This document shows positions 32,947 to 41,562 of a stretch of 64,000 nucleotides of DNA, in pieces (positions within the stretch are counted from its first letter, which is position 1; each line of letters begins with the position of its first letter). The DNA is from an uncultured Dokdonia sp. Its GTDB lineage: Bacteria; Bacteroidota; Bacteroidia; Flavobacteriales; Flavobacteriaceae. Position numbers and translations under genes: made by a program. The stretch spans positions 1-64,000 of the forward strand of contig NZ_CANLNH010000008.1 in the NCBI RefSeq assembly GCF_947492535.1, written 5' to 3'. The notes beneath the pieces were generated by a model. It had not been told where the DNA came from and ran no database searches. It saw only the letters and a program-made list of their open reading frames with translations.

Positions 32947-34194
32947 ATGAAAGCACATATCATTACAATAGGCGATGAGATTCTTATCGGTCAAATTGTA
33001 GATACAAACTCTGCTTATATCTCAAAGGTACTCAATGCTATAGGAGTGTCTGTATATCAAATAAGTTCGGTACAAGATGATAGGGCACATATTCTGGAAA
33101 GTTTTGCTTTCGCGAAAGCAAACTCAGATATTATCATTGTTACAGGAGGATTAGGACCTACCAAAGACGATATTACAAAAAGCACATTTTGTGAATTTTT
33201 TGATGATGAACTTGTCTTTAATCAAGAAGTACTAGACCATGTTGAGCACTTATTTAAAAAGTACGTAGGGAAACCATTATTGGAAGCAAATAAAACACAA
33301 GCGTTGGTTCCTTCTAAAGCGAAAATTTTAAAAAACAATTTTGGTACAGCTCCGGGTATGTGGATGGAGCAAGACGGAAAAGTATTTATTTCTATGCCAG
33401 GCGTTCCTCATGAGATGAAAGGATTGATGGAGCACGAAGTGTTGCCGAGCCTAAAGGAAAGATTTCACCTTCCCTATATACTTCATAAGACATTACTTAC
33501 CTACGGAATGGGAGAGAGCTCTATAGCAGAACGTATAGAAGCTTTTGAGAATGAGTTGCCAAAAGAAATTAAGCTCGCTTATTTACCTTCATTAGGACGT
33601 GTGCGTTTACGATTATCTACCTCAGGCGCAGTTAAAGAAGATGTAGATGCTGCTATGGAGGCACAATTAGAAAAACTAGTCTCTCTTGTAGATGATATTT
33701 TTGTAGGGTATGAAGAAAATGGCCCCTTGGAAGTACTTGTAGGAGAGGCATTAACAGCACAGGGAAAAACACTGTCTATTGCAGAGAGTTGCACGGGCGG
33801 AAGTGTTGTACAACGCTTTACCTCAAATCCAGGAGCTTCAAAATACTTAATTGGAAGTATGGTAACCTATGCGACACAATCTAAAGTAGACGTATTAGAA
33901 GTAGATAAAGATCTTATAGAGAAACATTCTGTGGTGAGTGCTGAGGTAGCAGAAGCCATGGCGATACAAGTAAAAAAACTATACAATACAGATTACGCAA
34001 TTACAACGACTGGAAATGCGGGTCCTACAAAAGGAGACTCTGATGTACCTGTAGGAACTGTCTATATCGGAATTGCTACACCAAATGGAAGTACAGCGCA
34101 TCATTTTATGATGGGAAACCATAGAAAAAGAGTGGTAGAAAAGACTGTAAACAAGGCTTTAGAGCTATTACATGAAGAAATTTCAAAAAACTAG
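32947..34194 (+). CDS. cinA: CinA-family nicotinamide-nucleotide amidase
   Basis: 415 residues. An N-terminal MoCF-like domain (IGDEILIGQIVDTNSAY, GGLGPTKDDIT) is followed by the C-terminal amidase domain (AESCTGGSVVQRFTS, TTGNAGPTKGDSDVPVGTV). The C-terminal domain deamidates NMN in pyridine nucleotide recycling; the N-terminal domain is often a pyrophosphatase. The iterated palindrome is in frame as AFAKA in the MoCF domain. Confidence 0.92.
   Translation: MKAHIITIGDEILIGQIVDTNSAYISKVLNAIGVSVYQISSVQDDRAHILESFAFAKANSDIIIVTGGLGPTKDDITKSTFCEFFDDELVFNQEVLDHVEHLFKKYVGKPLLEANKTQALVPSKAKILKNNFGTAPGMWMEQDGKVFISMPGVPHEMKGLMEHEVLPSLKERFHLPYILHKTLLTYGMGESSIAERIEAFENELPKEIKLAYLPSLGRVRLRLSTSGAVKEDVDAAMEAQLEKLVSLVDDIFVGYEENGPLEVLVGEALTAQGKTLSIAESCTGGSVVQRFTSNPGASKYLIGSMVTYATQSKVDVLEVDKDLIEKHSVVSAEVAEAMAIQVKKLYNTDYAITTTGNAGPTKGDSDVPVGTVYIGIATPNGSTAHHFMMGNHRKRVVEKTVNKALELLHEEISKN
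33106..33119. repeat. Iterated palindrome copy 8 (in cinA)
   Basis: Perfect GCTTTCGCGAAAGC in frame, read as Ala-Phe-Ala-Lys-Ala. Confidence 0.85.
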
Positions 34195-34202
34195 CATTTT
34201 GT

Positions 34203-34234
34203 TTTGGTGTAGCTGTAGATTTTATGTAAATTTG
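34203..34234 (+). promoter_or_regulatory. Promoter of the rpmB ribosomal cluster
   Basis: TTTG at 34203-34206 and TAAATTTG (then C) at 34227-34234, 20 bp apart. Both boxes match the Bacteroidetes consensus. The start of rpmB lies 37 bp downstream. Confidence 0.7.
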
Positions 34235-34270
34235 CACCCTGTTTTGAAATAACAAGAAAAGTTTATTAAG

Positions 34271-34507
34271 ATGTCAAGAGTTTGTGAGCTTACAGGAAAA
34301 AAAGCAATGGTAGGAAACAACGTTTCTCACGCCATGAATAAGACGAAGCGTAAATTTAACGCTAACCTTGTAAAAAAGCGTTTTTACATTCCTGAAGAAG
34401 ATAAGTGGATTACACTAAAAGTGTCTACGTCTGCTTTAAAAAATATTAACAAGAAAGGAATCTCAGCAGTGCTTAAAGAAGCGCGTGCAAAAGGATTCTT
34501 AAAATAA
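34271..34507 (+). CDS. rpmB: 50S ribosomal protein L28
   Basis: 78 residues beginning SRVCELTGKKAMVGNNVSHA, the canonical L28 start, with the basic KRKFNANLVKKRF segment. First gene of a three-gene ribosomal cluster with rpmG and the DUF4295 gene, transcribed from its own promoter. Confidence 0.96.
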   Translation: MSRVCELTGKKAMVGNNVSHAMNKTKRKFNANLVKKRFYIPEEDKWITLKVSTSALKNINKKGISAVLKEARAKGFLK

Positions 34508-34528
34508 ATCCCATAAAGAGTAACAGAA

Positions 34529-34711
34529 ATGGCCAAGAAAGGGAATAGAGTACAGGTAATCTTAGAATGTACAGAGCACAAAGCTACTGGGCAACCAGGA
34601 ACTTCAAGATATATAACGACAAAGAACAAAAAGAATACGCCAGATCGTATGGAGTTAAAGAAATTTAACCCAGTACTTAAGCGTATGACAGTTCATAAAG
34701 AAATTAAATAA
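34529..34711 (+). CDS. rpmG: 50S ribosomal protein L33
   Basis: 60 residues: [20 protein letters not shown], then [21 protein letters not shown], the standard L33 sequence. Lacking the CxxC pairs, this is the zinc-free form. Lies 21 bp after rpmB and 9 bp before the DUF4295 gene. Confidence 0.96.
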   Translation: MAKKGNRVQVILECTEHKATGQPGTSRYITTKNKKNTPDRMELKKFNPVLKRMTVHKEIK

Positions 34712-34720
34712 TAGAGAGTC

Positions 34721-34873
34721 ATGGCAAAGAAATCAGTAGCATCGTTACAGACAGGATCAAAGCGTTTGACAAAAGCTATCAAAATGGTGAAATCTCCAAA
34801 GTCAGGAGCATACACTTTTGTTGAGTCAGTTATGTCACCAGAAAAAGTAAACGAATTCTTAGCAAAGAAATAA
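34721..34873 (+). CDS. DUF4295 family small basic protein
   Basis: 50 residues, MAKKSVASLQTGSKRLTKAI to EKVNEFLAKK. This family accompanies rpmG in Bacteroidetes and is thought to be ribosome-associated; its role is not established. In the relatives I recall, ftsY follows here, but here the operon ends at a strong terminator. Too short for usual ORF cutoffs. Confidence 0.88.
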   Translation: MAKKSVASLQTGSKRLTKAIKMVKSPKSGAYTFVESVMSPEKVNEFLAKK

Positions 34874-34897
34874 GTTATACTTACCAATGATATCAGA

Positions 34898-34927
34898 ACC
34901 CGTCTTCATTTGAAGACGGGTTTTTTG
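34898..34927 (+). terminator. Terminator of the ribosomal cluster
   Basis: ACCCGTCTTCA/TGAAGACGGGT, 11-bp perfect stem with a 2-nt spacer, followed by TTTTTTG. Confidence 0.88.
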
Positions 34928-34991
34928 TGTTATCTTACATTCATAATTAAAATGAGAATCATGAATCATTTAATTTTAATATATAAAGGGA

Positions 34992-35021
34992 CAGTGTTTT
35001 AAGTATGTACTTAAAACACTG
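34992..35021 (+). promoter_or_regulatory. Perfect hairpin directly before a small gene
   Basis: CAGTGTTTTAAGTA/TACTTAAAACACTG, 14-bp perfect stem with a 2-bp spacer, ending 4 bp before the GTG start at 35026. In RNA it would sit against the start codon; in DNA it could be an operator. No T run follows, so it is not a terminator. Confidence 0.5.
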
Positions 35022-35025
35022 AACA

Positions 35026-35247
35026 GTGAAAAATTATAAGAAATTAAAAGAAGCTTTTGGGTTAAATGAATATGGTTTAATTGATTTTCCTGAAAAAATA
35101 TCTAATATTAAAATTTCAAGAATTGTAAACCATGAGAAAATGGGAGGATGTTCTTATTGCTTTCCTCATGGATATGAAACCGTAAATGCTACGGTAGATA
35201 AAAATACAAGATCATGGAAAAATAATAGGTTAAAACAATGGAAGTAA
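35026..35247 (+). CDS. Small cysteine-containing protein, unknown function
   Basis: 73 residues from a GTG start. The distinctive part is GGCSYCFPHGYETVNATVDK followed by RSWKNNRLKQWK. A CxxC with a nearby His could bind metal. I recall similar small proteins in Flavobacteriaceae but no function. It is preceded by a perfect hairpin and followed by a bidirectional terminator, which supports its being a real transcribed gene. Confidence 0.6.
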   Translation: MKNYKKLKEAFGLNEYGLIDFPEKISNIKISRIVNHEKMGGCSYCFPHGYETVNATVDKNTRSWKNNRLKQWK

Positions 35248-35261
35248 AAGCTTTAAAAAAT

Positions 35262-35289
35262 AAAAAACGTCGTGAAAACGACGTTTTTT
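35262..35289. terminator. Bidirectional terminator
   Basis: AAAAAACGTCG/CGACGTTTTTT, 11-bp perfect stem with a 6-nt loop, between the convergent small CxxC gene and the DUF192 gene. Confidence 0.82.
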
Positions 35290-35308
35290 ATGCTGTATAA
35301 TAAGCTAA

Positions 35309-35797
35309 TTAATCTTTTGTCCACGCTACAGTATCGCCTATTTCTATAATCCATTCTTCCGCAAGGCCTCCATTAATTTCTAATACGTATTTGGCAGGTA
35401 CTTGAGATGGTAATAATGATAAATCTAATGGTTTTGCATTTTCAGCAAAAGAGACTACTTTTTTATCACTATTGATGAAAATAAGATCTAATGGAATTAA
35501 TGTGTTTTTCATATGAAAATTCTGTAGCTTCTCTTCATCTAAGATGAATAGCATGCCTTGAAGAGGTTTCATACTCGTGCGATGCATCAAACCTGTCTCA
35601 CGTTCATAGTCATCTTCTGCAAATTCTATATCTATCTTCTTGATAAGTGAGCCATCTGCTTTGGTTAAGGTAAGTGTCCCTTCTTTTGTAAAAACAAATT
35701 TAGTCTCTGTAATTACTTTTTCTTCTTTAGTTTCTTTGCAACTATAGATAGTCACTGAAACAACTATAATGCATAGTATTTTTAGAAAGGTTTTCAT
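35309..35797 (-). CDS. DUF192 family lipoprotein
   Basis: 162 residues. The N-terminal lipobox ends at Cys20 (TIYSC). The DUF192 pattern includes ERETGLMHRTSMKPLQGMLF and FHMKNTLIPLDLIFI. The family role is uncertain. Lies 4 bp downstream of lgt, which makes the lipid modification this protein needs. Confidence 0.85.
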   Translation of the reverse strand: MKTFLKILCIIVVSVTIYSCKETKEEKVITETKFVFTKEGTLTLTKADGSLIKKIDIEFAEDDYERETGLMHRTSMKPLQGMLFILDEEKLQNFHMKNTLIPLDLIFINSDKKVVSFAENAKPLDLSLLPSQVPAKYVLEINGGLAEEWIIEIGDTVAWTKD

Positions 35798-35801
35798 AAT
35801 G

Positions 35802-36728
35802 TTAAGCTTCTTTTCTAGTAAATGAAGTGTAGACTAAATAGATTCCTATTAGGATAAATGGGATACTTAGTATTTGTCCAGTATTAAGACCTAAAATCCA
35901 ATCTTCACGGCCTTCTACTTGTTCTCTTTTAAAGTTTTCTACGATGAGACGCACTCCCATTAATAAGAGTAAAAATGTACCAAATAATAAACCTACTTTT
36001 TCAGAAGCTTTTGTTTTCCAATACATATAAAGTATGATCAAAAATACAATAGCATATCCCACAGCTTCCATAAGTTGTCCAGGATAACGATATGGGATTT
36101 CTGCAATTAAATCAGCATATTGAGAGTCTTCAGTAAGAGCGCGTAATGCTTTTTTAGGTTTTGCAATTTTAGTAATATTGACAGCGCGTCTTTCTGAAAA
36201 CTCATCTTGTACAAATTGAATTCCTAGAGTGCTATCTGTAATTTTACCAACCATTTCTGAATTAAAGAAGTTTCCAATCCTCACAAACATAGCTCCTAAG
36301 GACACGGGTATAGCAACACGATCTAAAAGCCAAATAACAGATTTCTTTAATATTTTCTTATTGTATCTATACATTCCATACATACCCACAATCACAGCGC
36401 CATGACTTGCTAATCCTCTAAAGCCTGTAAATTCAAATTCAGGAACAAATCTAAACGGTAAAAATACAGACAGTGGGTCTTCTGTTAATAATTCCGTTTG
36501 ATAAAAGATGACATGCCCTAAACGAGCTCCTATTAAAATAGAAACTACCGCATATATAAAAAGAGAATCTAGTTTTTCTTGAGCGATTCCTTCATTAGCA
36601 TATACCTTTTTAGTGAGGTAGTATCCTAAAGAAAAGGCGACAACAAACATAAGGCTATAAAAATGGATGGTAATAAAACCAAGGTCTATTCCTGTAAGCG
36701 GATTCCAAGTAAACTTAAGTGCAATCAT
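35802..36728 (-). CDS. lgt: Prolipoprotein diacylglyceryl transferase
   Basis: 308 residues, polytopic. GARLGHVIFYQTELL, GFRGLASHGAVIVG and RIGNFFNSEMVG are the conserved catalytic and phosphatidylglycerol-binding stretches. It attaches diacylglycerol to the lipobox cysteine. A 40-residue insert (about 165-205) between the helices is longer than in E. coli. It lies between yidD (upstream) and the DUF192 gene (downstream). Confidence 0.93.
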   Translation of the reverse strand: MIALKFTWNPLTGIDLGFITIHFYSLMFVVAFSLGYYLTKKVYANEGIAQEKLDSLFIYAVVSILIGARLGHVIFYQTELLTEDPLSVFLPFRFVPEFEFTGFRGLASHGAVIVGMYGMYRYNKKILKKSVIWLLDRVAIPVSLGAMFVRIGNFFNSEMVGKITDSTLGIQFVQDEFSERRAVNITKIAKPKKALRALTEDSQYADLIAEIPYRYPGQLMEAVGYAIVFLIILYMYWKTKASEKVGLLFGTFLLLLMGVRLIVENFKREQVEGREDWILGLNTGQILSIPFILIGIYLVYTSFTRKEA

Positions 36729-36800
36729 ACTAATTCTTAGCGTATAGTTATTGTATGGGTAAAGATAACAAAGTCCGTTTGCCTTCGTGGTATTCTTAAC

Positions 36801-37052
36801 CTATTTTTTAGAGTCTTCTTTAGGGGGTACAGGATCATAACCTTGACCTCCCCAAGGATGACAAGAGAAAATACGTTTTATAGATAACCTACTTCCTTTG
36901 ATAAGTCCGTGGGTTTGTAATGCTTCTTTTGTATAATGAGAACATGTAGGTGTATATCTACAACTAGAAGGTGTCCAGGATGATATAAACTTCTGATAGA
37001 ACCAAATAATGCCTAAAAATGGCGCAATTGCTATTTTCTTTAGTGAGACCAT
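36801..37052 (-). CDS. yidD: Membrane protein insertion efficiency factor YidD
   Basis: 83 residues: [25 protein letters not shown] and the C-terminal [14 protein letters not shown] are diagnostic. It assists YidC-dependent insertion. Its start codon shares one base with the cysS stop, so translation is probably coupled. Confidence 0.93.
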   Translation of the reverse strand: MVSLKKIAIAPFLGIIWFYQKFISSWTPSSCRYTPTCSHYTKEALQTHGLIKGSRLSIKRIFSCHPWGGQGYDPVPPKEDSKK

Positions 37053-38536
37053 TAGTTTAGTGTAAAGGTGGTGCCTTCACTACCATCTTTCAGTTGAATT
37101 CCTAATGCTAATAATTCATCACGTATTTTATCACTAGTAGCAAAGTCTTTATTTTCACGCGCTTCTTTACGAAGTTTGATTAATAACTCTACAGTGCCTG
37201 ATAGTTTGGAGTCGTCCGCTTTCGCGAAAGCGTCCCCATCTTCAAGACCTAATACATCAAAAACAAAGGCTTCCATTGTGTGTATTAACAATTTTAGATC
37301 GTCTGCTGTGATGGTGGCTTTTCCATCTTTAATCAGGTGTATTTGCTTCACACCTTCAAAAAGTTGTGCTATTAAAATAGGGCTATTAAAATCATCATTC
37401 ATGGCATCATAGCATGACTGTCTCCATGCGCTAATATCCATAGAACTTGCTCCTTCTGTAGATAGTGACTGCATGATTTTCATAGCTTCCATAAGGCGAT
37501 TAAATCCTTTTTCACTGGCAACCAAGGCATCATCACTGAAATCTAGAATACTTCTATAGTTGGCTTGTAATACAAAGAAACGTGCAGCACTAGGCGCAAA
37601 CCCTTTACTTAAATGCGGACTATCACCTGTAAAGATTTCGCCAGGATTGATGCTGTTTCCGGTACTTTTTGCCATCTTCTGACCGTTAAGTGTAAGCATA
37701 TTTGCATGCATCCAATAGCGAACAGGTACCGTTCCCATCGCGGCTTCATTCTGAGCAATCTCACATTCATGATGTGGAAACTTTAAATCCATACCACCTC
37801 CATGAATATCAAATTGATCTCCTAGGTACTTTGTACTCATGGCTGTACATTCTAGATGCCATCCCGGAAATCCATCTCCCCATGGACTAGGCCATCTCAT
37901 AATATGTTCTGGACCTGCTTTTTTCCAAAGGGCAAAATCTTGCGGATTTTCTTTTTCATCCTGTGCATTCAATGCACGGGTATTGGCAATCATGTCTTCT
38001 AGCTTACGACCGCTTAATTTTCCATATTCATGATCTTTATTAAAAGTCACAACATCAAAATAAACAGAACCATTCTTCTCATAAGCATATCCATTTTCTA
38101 TGATCTTTTTAATGATCTCAATTTGCTCAATGATATGTCCAGTGGCTGTAGGCTCAATACTTGGAGGAAGAAAATTAAAAGTATTTAAGATATTATGAAA
38201 GTCAACAGTATATTGTTGTACTACCTCCATAGGTTCTATTTTTTCAAGACGTGCTTTTTTGGCAATTTTATCTTCTCCTTGATCTCCATCATCTGTAAGG
38301 TGGCCTGCATCTGTGATATTACGTACGTATCTTACTTTATACCCTAAGTGTTTTAGGTATCTAAAAATCATGTCAAAGCTCATGAATGTACGTACATTTC
38401 CTAAATGAACATTGCTATATACCGTAGGGCCACAAACATACATTCCAACATGTCCTTCGAGAAGGGGTATAAAATCTTCTTTTTTCCCAGTTAGAGAATT
38501 GTATATTTTTAATTGTTGCTCTTTGTATAATGCCAT
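37052..38536 (-). CDS. cysS: Cysteinyl-tRNA synthetase
   Basis: 494 residues. The zinc cysteine and HIGH-type motif are in [25 protein letters not shown] supplies another ligand, and KMAKSTGN is the KMSKS-type motif. The anticodon-binding C-terminus is complete. The iterated palindrome is in frame as AFAKA (residues near 440). A TATCTTCG promoter-like element lies about 40 bp upstream. Confidence 0.95.
   Translation of the reverse strand: MALYKEQQLKIYNSLTGKKEDFIPLLEGHVGMYVCGPTVYSNVHLGNVRTFMSFDMIFRYLKHLGYKVRYVRNITDAGHLTDDGDQGEDKIAKKARLEKIEPMEVVQQYTVDFHNILNTFNFLPPSIEPTATGHIIEQIEIIKKIIENGYAYEKNGSVYFDVVTFNKDHEYGKLSGRKLEDMIANTRALNAQDEKENPQDFALWKKAGPEHIMRWPSPWGDGFPGWHLECTAMSTKYLGDQFDIHGGGMDLKFPHHECEIAQNEAAMGTVPVRYWMHANMLTLNGQKMAKSTGNSINPGEIFTGDSPHLSKGFAPSAARFFVLQANYRSILDFSDDALVASEKGFNRLMEAMKIMQSLSTEGASSMDISAWRQSCYDAMNDDFNSPILIAQLFEGVKQIHLIKDGKATITADDLKLLIHTMEAFVFDVLGLEDGDAFAKADDSKLSGTVELLIKLRKEARENKDFATSDKIRDELLALGIQLKDGSEGTTFTLN
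37218..37231. repeat. Iterated palindrome copy 9 (in cysS)
   Basis: Perfect GCTTTCGCGAAAGC in frame, read as Ala-Phe-Ala-Lys-Ala in the C-terminal helical region. Confidence 0.85.
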
Positions 38537-38601
38537 TTTTTGGGCTTTTAAATGATTGTAAACTTAATTGATAACGAAGATAGATGGTTTATGTCAAAAT
38601 C

Positions 38602-38630
38602 AAAAGCGATAACCAGTAGTTATCGCTTTT
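38602..38630 (-). terminator. folE terminator
   Basis: AAAAGCGATAAC/GTTATCGCTTTT, 12-bp perfect stem with a 5-nt loop. It lies between the folE stop and cysS, and a T run follows on the minus strand. Confidence 0.72.
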
Positions 38631-38654
38631 TTGAAGTTTTATGTATAATTATAC

Positions 38655-38668
38655 GCTTTCGCGAAAGC
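38655..38668. repeat. Iterated palindrome copy 10 (intergenic)
   Basis: Perfect GCTTTCGCGAAAGC, 4 bp past the folE stop. Confidence 0.85.
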
Positions 38669-38671
38669 GGA

Positions 38672-39373
38672 TTAAAAATCAGTGTCTAATTTTATATAAT
38701 CAAGAAATTCTCTACGAGTTGCTATTTCTTTAAACTTTCCTCCAAACTCACTAGTAACAGTACTGCTTTCTATATCTCGGATACCGCGACTATTCACACA
38801 TAAGTGTTTTGCATCTATAACACAGGCAACATCTTTTGTTCCTAGAGCTTCCTGTAGTTCTTGTACAATTTGCATCGTAAGGCGTTCCTGTACTTGAGGA
38901 CGCTTTGCATAATAATCTACAATACGATTCATTTTAGAAAGTCCCACAACCGTACCATTTGATATGTATGCTACGTGTGCTCTGCCTACAATAGGTAAGA
39001 GGTGGTGCTCACACGTAGAATACACAACAATATTCTTTTCAACCAGCATTTCTCCATACTTATAGTTGTTATCAAACGTAGAGGCTTTCGGTTTACGATC
39101 AGGATGTAAACCTCCAAAAATTTCATTTACAAACATCTTTGCCACACGGCTAGGAGTTCCTTTCAAACTATCATCGGTCATATCAAGACCTAAGGTTTCC
39201 ATGATGTGTGCTACATCTTTTTTGATGCTTGCTATTTTTTCGATATCACTTAATTCAAAGGCATCATCTCTTAAAGGAGTAATAGCGCTTGAACCTATAT
39301 GATCATTTCCCATCGCTTCTATTTGCTCTTGGTAATGATCTGTGTTTTTTTCTATTTCTGTCTTCATTTGCAT
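38672..39373 (-). CDS. folE: GTP cyclohydrolase I
   Basis: Converts GTP to dihydroneopterin triphosphate, the first step to folate and a source for queuosine-type bases. 233 residues. Zinc ligands lie in VYSTCEHHLLPIVGRAHVAYI and CVIDAKHLCVNSRG. An extra 45-residue N-terminal arm is present. The mRNA should have a leader of about 190 nt with three hairpins. Monocistronic, with its own terminator. Confidence 0.95.
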   Translation of the reverse strand: MQMKTEIEKNTDHYQEQIEAMGNDHIGSSAITPLRDDAFELSDIEKIASIKKDVAHIMETLGLDMTDDSLKGTPSRVAKMFVNEIFGGLHPDRKPKASTFDNNYKYGEMLVEKNIVVYSTCEHHLLPIVGRAHVAYISNGTVVGLSKMNRIVDYYAKRPQVQERLTMQIVQELQEALGTKDVACVIDAKHLCVNSRGIRDIESSTVTSEFGGKFKEIATRREFLDYIKLDTDF

Positions 39374-39561
39374 GTCATTTCTTCCTTGAGTATATACGTG
39401 TATATAAACGCTGTTAGAAATATTTTTATTGGCACTGCCAAAAGGTTTAATACTCTGAGGCTTGCCTCGAAATTAAAATTTAGTTTCGTATAACTATCTC
39501 GCGAACTTATCCCGAGGTAGTTTACTAGTATCCCACAATCTGTCGTAACAAATTGAATAGG
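39374..39561 (-). promoter_or_regulatory. Structured 5' leader of folE
   Basis: Between the promoter element and the folE start the minus-strand RNA can form three hairpins. The first is AACTACCTCG/CGAGATAGTT (39492-39522), ten positions with one C-A mismatch. The second is GAGG/CCTC (39457-39468), four pairs with loop CAAG. The third is TTGGC/GCCAA (39429-39441), five pairs with a 3-nt loop. No known riboswitch pattern is recognised. A regulatory leader is inferred. Confidence 0.4.
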
Positions 39562-39565
39562 CTTG

Positions 39566-39573
39566 CAAAGATA
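39566..39573 (-). promoter_or_regulatory. -7 element of folE
   Basis: On the minus strand this reads TATCTTTG followed by C, an exact match. Transcription would start near 39562, giving the long folE leader. Confidence 0.6.
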
Positions 39574-39596
39574 GGTATTATAGTTATTATAGCTAA

Positions 39597-40298
39597 TTAT
39601 TTTATTGTAGTAAGGCGTTGGGCAACAGTATCTCGATAGCTTCTACTTATAGGAATAGAAGCGCGTCCTACGGTAAGATGCTCGCTTGTAAAACTATCTA
39701 TTTTTGAAATGTTTATAATAAAAGAGCGATGTGTTCGCATAAACTGTTGTTCTGGTAATTTTTCTATGATGGTCGCTATCGTTTCTCTAGTGACTAATGT
39801 TTCTTGTAAAGTGTGTAATTTAATATAGTCGCCTAAGCTTTCTGTATATAGCAACTCATCAAAGGTTACTTTTACCATTTTGCGATCACATCTAAAAAAA
39901 GTAAAATCATACACTTGTTGTTGTAATACGGGAGCCAACTGTTCTTCTATAAACTTATGGACCGCTTTCATAAGACGTTCTAAAGAGATAGGCTTTAATA
40001 AATAATCTACTGCTTGAAGATCAAAACCATCTACTGCATATTCTCTATAGGCTGTAGTAAAAATCACTTTACTTTTTCCTTGTATTGCATTTGCAAACAT
40101 GAGTCCTGTTACTTCAGGCATATTGATGTCTAAAAAAACAAGATCTATATGTTGTTTGCTCAATACAGAAAAGGCTTCAGAAGCATTTTTACAACTAGCA
40201 ACTACCTCTATAGTATCTATTTTACTAAGATGTGTGGCAAGAATTTCTCTTGCAGTGGGTTCATCATCTACAAGTATAGCTGTATATATAGTATTCAT
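39597..40298 (-). CDS. LytTR-family response regulator
   Basis: 233 residues. Receiver with Asp57 (VFLDINMP), then a LytTR DNA-binding domain (KMVKVTFDELLYTESLGDYI, FMRTHRSFIINISKID). Overlaps the sensor kinase gene by 4 bp (ATGA). LytTR regulators bind short direct repeats; the target sites cannot be set from this window. The divergent serine hydrolase gene is a candidate target by position only. Confidence 0.92.
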   Translation of the reverse strand: MNTIYTAILVDDEPTAREILATHLSKIDTIEVVASCKNASEAFSVLSKQHIDLVFLDINMPEVTGLMFANAIQGKSKVIFTTAYREYAVDGFDLQAVDYLLKPISLERLMKAVHKFIEEQLAPVLQQQVYDFTFFRCDRKMVKVTFDELLYTESLGDYIKLHTLQETLVTRETIATIIEKLPEQQFMRTHRSFIINISKIDSFTSEHLTVGRASIPISRSYRDTVAQRLTTIK

Positions 40299-41347
40299 GA
40301 TTCTAATTGTATCTCTAGTTGTACTTGGTAATAATGCTCTTTTTGTGTGGTCGTAAGTGTATAATTATCAGGATATAGACTTTCTAATCTTTTTCTAGTG
40401 TTCTCCAAACCAATCCCATGACTTTCTGGTGACTTATTGGTTATATGTACTGTATTTTGAGTAGTAAATAACAATCGTTGGGGTGTTGTTTTTATATGAA
40501 TATCAATACTTAAAAATCCATCAATAGGTGTACCATGTTTAAAAGCGTTTTCTACAAAAGCTATAAATAACATAGGCGGAATATGTATTTCCTTTTCAAT
40601 TTCTTTTGTGAAATTTATACGCAGTATATCTCTAAAACGAACACGTTCTAATCCAATGTAGGCTTCTATATGCTTCAGCTCTTCTGTTAGTGGCACTAGA
40701 GGCTTTTCGATTTGATTAAGGATATAATCTAATAAATTAGAAAGTTTAAGAATAAGATCAGGAGTTTCTTCAGCACCTTTAAGCGCAAAACCATATACGG
40801 TATTTAAGGTGTTAAAAAGAAAGTGAGGATGTATTTGCTGCTTAAGGTAATAGAGTTCTTTTTGTTTTAGTACGAGTTTTCCTTCTAGGAGCTTATTTTC
40901 TAACTCTTTATTACGATTTGCTGCTTTATGATTGTATCGTAATAATTGTACAAAACAGACGACACTTACAACCAGATATACGAGTATTAATACAAAAATG
41001 ACATTGCGTGTGAGCAATGGCATTTCCTTAATATTAAAATTAGAAAGAAATACAAGGTTTACAAATGTAATAATGAGTATCAAGTACACAGAACAGACTA
41101 CCGTATAAAATAAGTATAGGCTAAATTTTAGATACTTTTTTTTAATTAGATACTTGGGAATAAGTAGGTAGGATATAAAATATGTAATAGCAATTGTTAC
41201 CGGTAATAGACTTGTAGAAAACCAAAAAACAAATCTTTCATTGTTGGAGCCATAACTGAAAAAATAGGTGTAAAATAACCAAACTCCTACCCATAATAAA
41301 AGGTGTAAAGGGGTAAATTTTAATTCTTTCAGGATTGGTTTTAGCAT
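40295..41347 (-). CDS. LytS-type sensor histidine kinase
   Basis: 350 residues. Four membrane helices (about 14-135) are followed by a coiled linker, a His_kinase domain with KQQIHPHFLFNTLNTVYG (His near 178) and a HATPase (FVENAFKHG, GIGLENTRKRL). The -7 like box CAAAGGTG (plus strand, 41352-41359) lies only 4 bp from the start codon. Partner of the LytTR regulator with which it overlaps. Confidence 0.9.
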   Translation of the reverse strand: MLKPILKELKFTPLHLLLWVGVWLFYTYFFSYGSNNERFVFWFSTSLLPVTIAITYFISYLLIPKYLIKKKYLKFSLYLFYTVVCSVYLILIITFVNLVFLSNFNIKEMPLLTRNVIFVLILVYLVVSVVCFVQLLRYNHKAANRNKELENKLLEGKLVLKQKELYYLKQQIHPHFLFNTLNTVYGFALKGAEETPDLILKLSNLLDYILNQIEKPLVPLTEELKHIEAYIGLERVRFRDILRINFTKEIEKEIHIPPMLFIAFVENAFKHGTPIDGFLSIDIHIKTTPQRLLFTTQNTVHITNKSPESHGIGLENTRKRLESLYPDNYTLTTTQKEHYYQVQLEIQLES

Positions 41348-41499
41348 CCTACAAAGGTGTATAAAATCTTTTAACTATACAGATTTTTGAGACAGATTAC
41401 GGTTTTTATACTGTAAATAACACATCGATTTATATGATATACCATATAAGAGGTGATTATGGTTAAAACTCGTATGAAAATGGGAGTTGGTCGCATTAC

Positions 41500-41513
41500 G
41501 CTTTCGCGAAAGC
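41500..41513. repeat. Iterated palindrome copy 11 (intergenic)
   Basis: Perfect GCTTTCGCGAAAGC with the extended flanks ACG and GTATA, between the divergent LytS and serine hydrolase genes. Confidence 0.85.
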
Positions 41514-41562
41514 GTATACAAGATACATTTGAATCATTAAACACTATTAATTCTAATCACTT

